In this document: positions 57,469 through 64,000 of the stretch, in pieces
Numbering within the stretch: the stretch's first letter is position 1
Layout of the letters: the number at the start of each line of letters is the position of its first letter
Origin: an uncultured Thiotrichales bacterium
GTDB taxonomy: Bacteria; Pseudomonadota; Gammaproteobacteria; CAIRSR01
NCBI GenBank assembly: GCA_903881315.1
Contig: CAIRSR010000219.1
Coordinates: 21,860 to 85,859 of the forward strand
Direction: 5' to 3'
DNA length: 64,000 nucleotides
The notes under the pieces: generated by a model
The model's database searches: none
What the model saw: the letters and a program-made list of their open reading frames with translations, nothing else
Told to the model about the DNA's origin: nothing
Made by a program: the position numbers and the translations under genes

Positions 57469-59433
57469 CTAGGCATCATTCTTGTCAGAGGAGACTTTCA
57501 ACAGATAATCCGTTTTACTCCTCGGACACAGCGCCGGGTATAACTCCTCTAACCTTTTGCGAGCATGCATTTTCTCAAACAGAACACCAAGACTCTTGTC
57601 AGGGACATTCTTATTACTGTTCTTCGCCAGGTTACGGAGAAAGTCATTGAGAAAGATTATCGCGCAGAACTCTTCACGCTGCGCATCATGAGACACCTTA
57701 ATCGGCAGATCCTGTCTGATTTCCGCCATCTGCTGTGCCCGCATCGGTTGCGACAAATTCATACCAGGAAACCTAAAAGCACTAAATTCCAACCTGGTCG
57801 GATCGAGCCGTTGTCTCCACGGATGGCCAGCAGAAGATTCGCCACTAACAGCGACAATGGTTGGACTTGTTGCCTCCAAGACCGGTTCCTGTACCAACAC
57901 ATCCAACTCAGTCAATTTCCTTCTTGCTTCTTGGGATGGTGCGGGTAGCGGATTGTCTTTTTCTATCTGCTTCCAGAGGGTTGCCGCAACCTGATCGTCA
58001 GAGAATTCTCCCGGCACAAAATCTCCTGGCCCAAACAAATACACATAAACAGGCGAGTGCCCCTTATTAATAACATTTAATAGCAGTATTCCATCCTTGT
58101 TATCCACGCGAATATCAAAGGGACTCATAATCTCCTCAGGCTTGCGGGTAATCAGCGATTCTCTTGACCTGCGATTGGTCGATACGACGTTTTCTGAATA
58201 AGGCACCACCGTCCTGGTCACACCAAGGGAAAATTTCACATCATCACGATAGACACCGGTTTTCGTGGAATGGAACCGCAACCAGAAAAACAATTTGTCT
58301 GGCTCGGGCACCATAAAACAAGAAATGGATCCAGAAATAATATAAGCAATAATGAACGGAGCATACATCAGCGATTGATTATTAAGCCGATAGAGATCAG
58401 GCATAATCACCGGCAATTGTTCTTGCTGTTGTCTCCTTGAAAATACCTCCGAAAATCCCACCACCACCTTCTGCGCAGGAAAATACGGCGGCGTGGTTGA
58501 CTGTTTACTAATAAATCCCTTCAGAGAATCCGTTAGGACAACTTGGATCCCCCCGATGGTCTTTATACCACTGCGATCCTCGCTGTGAATCTTTTTTGAC
58601 AGATCGTAAAGATTTGCCTTGATCAGATCGATGTTGCGCCTTAGCCTATTGACACGATCGCCCGCAGGAATTGATGCATCCAGCTCATCTAATTCCTTTA
58701 ATGTCGGCACAATAATACTGTTAATCGATCGTACAGTATCCGCTATTACAGCATACTCCCGCGCCTCAGCCGGAGGGACTACCACAACCAAAACAAACAG
58801 GACGAGCAACAACAAATCAGTCAGATGTACTGCTGCCCGATCCGTGCCAATCATCTCGAAATAGTTCTTGACACACCTTCTCAGGACTGCCACGTAGATC
58901 TGTTCGTGCTTCTTCCAGAAAACATCACCTGCCCTTGCCTCCATTTTCCTCGCACTCGAGAGATCTTTTGATTCTAGGTTATGAAACTGCGGGTACACAA
59001 TGACATAATCATCGTACTCCTCAAGCATCCCTAACCGCACAATCGTTTGCTTGATCTGTGACAGATCTTCCGATAACACCACAGTCTCTTGCGCAAGCAC
59101 CGCCTGGTAGCAGACGATCTTCTTGATAAGTCCGTCTATTCCTGGAAGAAACGAGAACCTTTGCGATTTTCTAAGACTAGAGACCAGGTTTACATAGGCA
59201 CTATGATTACTCAAGAGCATATCGAAAACAGTCTTTTGGCTCTTGGGCAAGAGATGCTGTTCTCGGCTATACAATTCGTGGTAATGCTGAAACTGCTTCC
59301 CTAAATTTCCATTAAAGTTCACCTTCGCCAACGCGAACAGCACACTCAGTTCAGCGCGATTTAACCGCATTGAACCTAGGGTGTATTCATCCCATGCAGA
59401 CTTTGGCTGACCACTTTCTTCTTCGTTACTCAT
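57469..59433 (-). CDS. Unknown membrane-linked protein, partner of the 1316-residue protein
   Basis: 654 residues, not recognised. A strongly hydrophobic helix spans about 203-222 (LTDLLLLVLFVLVVVVP), and a second weak one, FIIAYIISGSISCF, lies near 355-370. The N-terminal 200 residues are helical and basic; 240-300 look like a coiled coil (TLKELDELDASI, VNRLRRNIDLIKANLYDLSKKI). A run of basic-aromatic residues precedes the C-terminal beta-rich part (GILLLNVINKGHSPVYVYLFGPGDFVP). It starts the pair; GGAAACG precedes the ATG. I infer a membrane anchor for the large protein. Confidence 0.65.
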   Translation of the reverse strand: MSNEEESGQPKSAWDEYTLGSMRLNRAELSVLFALAKVNFNGNLGKQFQHYHELYSREQHLLPKSQKTVFDMLLSNHSAYVNLVSSLRKSQRFSFLPGIDGLIKKIVCYQAVLAQETVVLSEDLSQIKQTIVRLGMLEEYDDYVIVYPQFHNLESKDLSSARKMEARAGDVFWKKHEQIYVAVLRRCVKNYFEMIGTDRAAVHLTDLLLLVLFVLVVVVPPAEAREYAVIADTVRSINSIIVPTLKELDELDASIPAGDRVNRLRRNIDLIKANLYDLSKKIHSEDRSGIKTIGGIQVVLTDSLKGFISKQSTTPPYFPAQKVVVGFSEVFSRRQQQEQLPVIMPDLYRLNNQSLMYAPFIIAYIISGSISCFMVPEPDKLFFWLRFHSTKTGVYRDDVKFSLGVTRTVVPYSENVVSTNRRSRESLITRKPEEIMSPFDIRVDNKDGILLLNVINKGHSPVYVYLFGPGDFVPGEFSDDQVAATLWKQIEKDNPLPAPSQEARRKLTELDVLVQEPVLEATSPTIVAVSGESSAGHPWRQRLDPTRLEFSAFRFPGMNLSQPMRAQQMAEIRQDLPIKVSHDAQREEFCAIIFLNDFLRNLAKNSNKNVPDKSLGVLFEKMHARKRLEELYPALCPRSKTDYLLKVSSDKNDA

Positions 59434-59548
59434 CGTTTCCGCATTGCTACACTGCTAGAGAAAAGAAGCGAACTGTTCCTCGGGAAGCAACTCATCGCAC
59501 AACATAGCCCGCACCACAGATCGCATATTTTATCGTCCCAACACACAC

Positions 59549-60880
59549 TCACGTCGTCAATGTTCGCAACAGATTAATGTAATCTTCTTTAATCCTGGCA
59601 TCCTCAACCCGTAATTCCTCAATCTTCCTACAAGCATGAAGAACCGTTGTATGATCGCGCCCACCAAACACATCACCAATCTCCGGCAAACTATGGTTGG
59701 TTAGTTCCTTTGCCAGCGCCATGGCCAACTGCCGTGGACGAGTAATGGAACGATTCCGCCGCTTAGAGTGCAGATCGGAAACACGGATTTTATAATATTC
59801 CGCTACTGTCTTCTGAATATTATCAATGGTGACCAATTTGTCTTGTAGCGCCAGCAGATCCTTAAGCGCATCCCTGGTCAACTCTAGTGTAATAGGCCGC
59901 CCGGTAAAACGCGCATTGGCCACCACGCGCCGCAATGCGCCCTCTAGTTCGCGAACATTCGACCTCACCTTTTTGGCAATAAAAAACGCCACCTCACTCG
60001 GGAGTGACGCATTCATTTGATCTGCCTTTTTCTGAAGAATAGCAACTCGCGTTTCTAACTCCGGCGGCTCCACCGCAACGGTCAGCCCCCAACCAAAACG
60101 CGATTTAAGCCGTTCTTCCAGACCACTCACCTCCTTCGGATAACGGTCGCAGGTCATCACTACCTGACGCTGTCCCTCGAGCAGGGCATTAAAGGTATGA
60201 AAAAACTCTTCTTGCGAGCGCTCTTTACCAGCAAAGAATTGGATATCATCAATCAACAGCGCATCTACCGTCCGGTAGAATTGTTTAAACTCATTGATGG
60301 CATTATGCTGAATCGCCTTCACCATATCCGCAACGAAACGCTCGGAATGCAGATAAACCACCTTGGCGCTTGGCTTGCGTTGTAGCACCAAGTGCCCCAC
60401 CGCATGCATGAGGTGCGTCTTACCAAGACCCACCCCTCCGTAGATAAACAACGGGTTGAAGGCCGCCCCCGCATTTTCCCCAACCTGACAGGCAGCCGCG
60501 CGGGCAAGTTGATTAGATTTGCCCTCCACAAAGGTAGAAAACGTATAATCGGCATTGAGGTTGCTACTATGCGTGACAACAACCTCCGCCGCCCGCAAGG
60601 CTTGCGTCGGCGGTGCCTGTTCACCCTTGTCGTCACGTCGCGAGGTTCCAATCTCCACCACTACCCGCCACGCCTTCCCATCCCCCAAACGGGCGACTGC
60701 GTCGAGGATGCGCTCCAGAAAATGTTCGTTCACCCAATCGAGTACAAACCGATTGGGCGCGAGCAGACGGAGCTGCTCGTCCTGTTCCAGCACTTGCAGG
60801 GGCCTGATCCAGTTGTTGAACTGCTGCGAGGGTAACTCCCCCTCAAGAATCTCTAAACACCTAGCCCACAACAAACTCAT
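59549..60880 (-). CDS. dnaA: Chromosomal replication initiator DnaA
   Basis: 443 residues. Domain I (1-80) with [14 protein letters not shown] and [15 protein letters not shown]+ domain with Walker [16 protein letters not shown], Walker [28 protein letters not shown] (in parts), sensor and arginine-finger segments [24 protein letters not shown]; domain IV with the DnaA-box signature [27 protein letters not shown] lies 9 bases before the ATG. Neighbours are unusual: parC is divergent and no dnaN, recF or gyrB is nearby. Confidence 0.97.
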   Translation of the reverse strand: MSLLWARCLEILEGELPSQQFNNWIRPLQVLEQDEQLRLLAPNRFVLDWVNEHFLERILDAVARLGDGKAWRVVVEIGTSRRDDKGEQAPPTQALRAAEVVVTHSSNLNADYTFSTFVEGKSNQLARAAACQVGENAGAAFNPLFIYGGVGLGKTHLMHAVGHLVLQRKPSAKVVYLHSERFVADMVKAIQHNAINEFKQFYRTVDALLIDDIQFFAGKERSQEEFFHTFNALLEGQRQVVMTCDRYPKEVSGLEERLKSRFGWGLTVAVEPPELETRVAILQKKADQMNASLPSEVAFFIAKKVRSNVRELEGALRRVVANARFTGRPITLELTRDALKDLLALQDKLVTIDNIQKTVAEYYKIRVSDLHSKRRNRSITRPRQLAMALAKELTNHSLPEIGDVFGGRDHTTVLHACRKIEELRVEDARIKEDYINLLRTLTT

Positions 60881-61002
60881 GCGATGGAACTCCCGAGCGC
60901 TATGCTACTCACCTTACCGATTGTATCGCGATTCGCCTCATACATCCAGATACGTCCTATACAGAACAACACCTTACGATATATATCCACACAAGCCTCG
61001 CC

Positions 61003-63309
61003 ATGACCTTTTCTAGCCCCCCAAGTACAGACGGAACCGAGCAACTGCCTCTGTCCACCTTCACAGAACGGGCGTATCTGGACTATTCCATGTACGTCAT
61101 TCTGGATCGCGCCCTGCCGCACATTGGCGATGGCCTAAAACCCGTGCAGAGACGCATCATCTACGCCATGTCGGAATTAGGACTTGCCGCACACGCCAAA
61201 CCAAAAAAGTCTGCGCGTACCGTAGGCGATGTCCTCGGCAAATACCATCCCCACGGCGACAGCGCCTGTTACGAGGCGATGGTTTTGATGGCGCAACCGT
61301 TCGCTTTCCGCTACCCACTCATCGACGGACAAGGCAACTGGGGCTCCTCGGACGACCCGAAGTCGTTCGCCGCCATGCGCTACACCGAGGCACGTCTCTC
61401 CGCCTTCGCTGACGTTCTGCTCGCCGAGGTCGATCAGGGAACCGTGGATTGGGTACAGAATTTCGACGGCACCCTAGAGGAACCCTCGTTATTACCAGCA
61501 CGTCTGCCGCATATTCTACTGAACGGCACCACCGGTATTGCCGTCGGCATGGCCACCGACATCCCACCACACAATGTGCGTGAGGTGGCCGCAGCCTGTA
61601 TCTATCTACTAGAAAACCGAGACGCCACCCTCGAAGATCTGTGTGAGCGAATACCTGGCCCCGATTACCCGACAGACGCCGAGATCATCACCCCCCGCGA
61701 AGACCTGATCCGCATCTACCGTAATGGTGGCGGATCAATCCGCATGCGTGCCCGCTGGGCGCGGGAGGATGGGGATAGCGGCGGCAATATCGTCATCTCC
61801 GCACTCCCCTACCAGACCTCACCGGCTCGAATCTTAGAACAGATCGCCGCCCAGATGGCCGCCAAGAAACTGCCCATGGTGGAGGATCTGCGGGATGAGT
61901 CCAATCATGAGGATCCCACTCGTCTTGTCATCGTACCGCGCTCTAACCGGATCGATGCGGGAGAACTCATGGTGCATCTCTTCGCGACCACCGACCTGGA
62001 GCGCAGCTATCGGGTCAACCTCAACATCATCGGCCTGGACGGTCGCCCCCAGGTCAAAAATCTCTGTCGCTTGCTCGGTGAGTGGTTAGATTTTCGCACC
62101 ATCGTCGTCCGCCGACGCCTCACCTACCGCTTAGAACGCATACTACGCCGTCTCCACATCCTAGAAGGTCTGCTGATTGCCTACCTCAATATCGACGAGG
62201 TAATCCGCATCATCCGTTTTGACGAACATCCGAAGCAGCGACTCATGGAGCGCTTCGCACTCTCCGAACTCCAAGCCGAAGCCGTCCTCGAACTGAAACT
62301 GCGTCATCTTGCGAGGCTCGAAGAGATGCAGATTAAGGGAGAGCAGGCGACACTCGCGCAGGAGCGTGATGCTCTGCAACATACCCTGGCTGATGAAAAC
62401 GCCCTGAAACAACTGATTAAACAAGAGATCCAGGCGGATGCCGAAAAACACGGGGATGCACGCCGCTCGCCTCTGGTCGTCGTAGCACCTGCACCCGCTA
62501 AGGCCTTAGACGAGACTATACTCGTTCCGTCCGAGCCGGTCACTGTCGTGCTCTCGGCACGCGGCTGGGTACGTGCCGCCAAGGGCCACGAGCTAGATCC
62601 GTCAACACTCAATTACAAAGCAGGCGATCAGTTCCTCGCCGCCGCCCGTGGGCGCAGCAACCAACTCGCTATCTTCCTCGACACCACGGGGCGCAGTTAC
62701 GCCCTCCCGGCCCATACCCTGCCCTCGGTACGCGGCCAAGGTGAGCCACTCTCCGGACGACTGACCCCCCCGAACGAGGCATTGTTCCTCACCGTCCTCA
62801 TGGGAAACCCCGAGGAATCCTTGGTGCTCGGCAGCAACGCGGGCTACGGCTTCATCGTCACACTGGATGACCTAGCCACCCGCAACCGAGCGGGTAAGGC
62901 CGTCATGACCCTATCGGAAGGGGCTCGCGTCCTCCGGCCATTGTCCCTCACCGAGCCTAGCTCGCGGATCGCCGTCATTACCAACACCGGACACCTATTA
63001 CTATTTCCGGTTGCAGAATTGCCGCAGATGCCGCGTGGTAAGGGTGTAAAATTCATTAGTCTTGCCTCGACCAGCGAAGACCGCGAACATGCACTAGACT
63101 GGGTTCTGGTTCAACCAGGCGAAGGTATCGGCGTACAGTGCGGCAAGCGTGTTCTGTCGCTGTCAGGCAAGGATCTAGAGCACTACACCGGGCAACGGGC
63201 GCGGCGCGGCCTCAAGCTACCCCGTGGCTACCAAAAGGCCGAGTCGTTGCATGTCATCGCAACCGACAAGGTGACGAGTGGTGTGCGCGAGATCTTGCTC
63301 GGCGGTTGA
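61003..63309 (+). CDS. parC: DNA topoisomerase IV subunit A
   Basis: 768 residues. The N-terminal half is the ParC type rather than Gyr[39 protein letters not shown] (in parts), [31 protein letters not shown] and [16 protein letters not shown], in which the tyrosine is the DNA-linking residue. [27 protein letters not shown] follows. The C-terminal part has beta-pinwheel blades but no GyrA box, again as in ParC. Quinolone-region serine and acidic residues are wild-type-like (GDSACYE). 122 bases separate it from dnaA. Confidence 0.94.
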   Translation: MTFSSPPSTDGTEQLPLSTFTERAYLDYSMYVILDRALPHIGDGLKPVQRRIIYAMSELGLAAHAKPKKSARTVGDVLGKYHPHGDSACYEAMVLMAQPFAFRYPLIDGQGNWGSSDDPKSFAAMRYTEARLSAFADVLLAEVDQGTVDWVQNFDGTLEEPSLLPARLPHILLNGTTGIAVGMATDIPPHNVREVAAACIYLLENRDATLEDLCERIPGPDYPTDAEIITPREDLIRIYRNGGGSIRMRARWAREDGDSGGNIVISALPYQTSPARILEQIAAQMAAKKLPMVEDLRDESNHEDPTRLVIVPRSNRIDAGELMVHLFATTDLERSYRVNLNIIGLDGRPQVKNLCRLLGEWLDFRTIVVRRRLTYRLERILRRLHILEGLLIAYLNIDEVIRIIRFDEHPKQRLMERFALSELQAEAVLELKLRHLARLEEMQIKGEQATLAQERDALQHTLADENALKQLIKQEIQADAEKHGDARRSPLVVVAPAPAKALDETILVPSEPVTVVLSARGWVRAAKGHELDPSTLNYKAGDQFLAAARGRSNQLAIFLDTTGRSYALPAHTLPSVRGQGEPLSGRLTPPNEALFLTVLMGNPEESLVLGSNAGYGFIVTLDDLATRNRAGKAVMTLSEGARVLRPLSLTEPSSRIAVITNTGHLLLFPVAELPQMPRGKGVKFISLASTSEDREHALDWVLVQPGEGIGVQCGKRVLSLSGKDLEHYTGQRARRGLKLPRGYQKAESLHVIATDKVTSGVREILLGG

Positions 63310-63444
63310 CGGGGGAAAACCATCTTTTAGGTATGATCAAGACTGCCGACCACTCACGGTTGGCGAGTGGCGCTTTGAGACGTTCCGATGCTTTGTGCAG
63401 ATGACACGTACCGCACCCAATAATGCGGTGGCTAATGCCCCGCG

Positions 63445-64000
63445 CTATTGGGTCGGTGGCCTGTCGGCTAGCAGGGCTCTGAGGCGTTCAATCTCTGCGT
63501 CCCTATCCCGCAAGGCCCCATCCTTCTCCTTCAATGCCGCCAACGCCTGCTCTCTTTCGGCCAACGCCTGCTCTCTCCCAACCCGTTCCTGCTCTCTTTC
63601 GGCCAACGCCTGCTCTCTCCCAGCCCGTTCCTGATCCCTTTCGGCCAGCACCTGATCCCTTTCGGCCAGCATCCGCTCGTATTCCCATTGGATAGCATTC
63701 TGCTCGCGGATAAAGTTCTGGCGGGCCTGGTAGGCGTGGTAGTCGCGTTCTTTCTCGGAGAACTTGCGTAATGTGCTCATCGCTTGCCTCATCTCTGGGG
63801 TATTCATCCAATCGGGTAGTGTATTATCGTCGAATTGATCGGCTTTTTTAAAGAACTGTAACCAACGCTGCTGTTCAGTCTTGATACACTGCGCAGAGAA
63901 CTTTTCTAGCTCCAATAGCCAGATACCACCGTGATTCGTCAGTATCCGGCCCTTCTCATCACGCAATTGGTAGACGTGGCGATAATCGCTATCGGTCTGG
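63445..64000 (-). CDS. Rpn/PD-(D/E)XK nuclease-type transposase-like protein, N-terminus outside the window
   Basis: The frame is open to the right edge, so only the C-terminal 185 residues or so are visible. YRHVYQLRDEKGRILTNHGGIWLLELEKF followed by WLQFFKKADQ and TPEMRQAMSTLRKFS is the C-terminal pattern of the Rpn (recombination-promoting nuclease/putative transposase) family; the catalytic PD-(D/E)XK part lies outside. The last 80 residues are a long charged coil with repeats of ERDQ, EREQ and REQALAEREQ, encoded by tandem 21-base units. Such genes are often multicopy and mobile. Confidence 0.8.
   Translation of the reverse strand, partial: QTDSDYRHVYQLRDEKGRILTNHGGIWLLELEKFSAQCIKTEQQRWLQFFKKADQFDDNTLPDWMNTPEMRQAMSTLRKFSEKERDYHAYQARQNFIREQNAIQWEYERMLAERDQVLAERDQERAGREQALAEREQERVGREQALAEREQALAALKEKDGALRDRDAEIERLRALLADRPPTQ
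63548..63673 (-). repeat. Six tandem 21-base units inside the Rpn-like gene
   Basis: Units start at 63548, 63569, 63590, 63611, 63632 and 63653. The first and third are identical; the second and fourth differ by one base; so the array is a 42-base super-unit twice, then two near-identical 21-base units. Each encodes seven residues of coil (such as EREQALA, ERDQ-type). Unit number could vary by slippage, in frame. Confidence 0.85.

Noticed and set aside
60881..61002. Possible oriC between dnaA and parC
   Set aside because: Only one imperfect DnaA-box-like 9-mer and no AT-rich unwinding block or cluster were seen.

Overview
The window reads as chromosomal DNA of a gammaproteobacterium. Supporting gene orders and families are rpsP-rimM-trmD-rplS, phoB-phoR with a Pho box, lgt, bioD, uvrC, parC, dnaA, and YgfZ and Tas homologues closest to E. 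coli proteins. Two DsrC/TusE-family proteins around recJ and a TauE/SafE-type permease suggest a sulfur-oxidising lineage; that is inference, and no genus can be named. Coding density is high, genes are tightly packed on both strands, and I see no rRNA, tRNA, CRISPR array or complete insertion sequence.

Layout. 1-1559: end of a dipeptide/oligopeptide ABC permease pair (B-type cut by the left edge, then C-type). 1586-7470: RutE-like nitroreductase, YqeY, S21, TsaD, PhoR/PhoB, Lgt. 7533-10904: a short cobalamin methionine synthase and a calcineurin-type phosphoesterase. 11110-12747: an AT-rich DUF262 + HEPN-nuclease pair, a likely acquired defence or toxin module. 12815-17227: UvrC, a PAS histidine kinase, YgfZ. 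17260-21552: two small proteins, an SbmA/YddA-type ABC protein whose ATPase motifs are all degenerate, BioD, TauE-type permease. 21729-26928: Mrp, DAHP synthase, a YfiM-like lipoprotein, a small conserved-looking protein, SixA, an NtrC/PilR-type regulator. 27052-30073: S16-RimM-TrmD-L19 and a COG4255-type protein.

30068-34487 is a three-cistron minus-strand operon joined by two ATGA overlaps. It ends in a 781-residue protein with a PIN-like nuclease N-terminus and two proteins I do not recognise; it is the strongest candidate here for an undescribed system. 34727-42069 holds a FolC-like ligase, a polysaccharide-deacetylase-like protein lacking its metal histidines, Tas and a 1241-residue PilZ-GAF-PAS hybrid kinase. 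42129-47596: FolE2, Dxs, a Crp-type regulator and ParA/ParB. 47697-53465: a membrane CZB zinc-sensor-like protein with no chemoreceptor signalling domain, a hemerythrin-like protein, a DsrC-like protein with only CysB, RecJ, a TusE-like protein with only CysA, and an MFS carrier.

53496-59433 is a second unexplained block: a 654-residue membrane-linked protein followed by a 1316-residue protein ending in an HD-GYP/HDOD-like domain with HN in place of HD. 59549-63309: DnaA and ParC, divergent. The right edge carries an Rpn/PD-(D/E)XK transposase-like gene with a tandem-repeat tail.

Most genes are housekeeping (translation, tRNA and ribosome maturation, repair, phosphate sensing, cofactor synthesis). 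The interesting matter lies in the three inserted-looking blocks and in several intact reading frames whose catalytic motifs have decayed.
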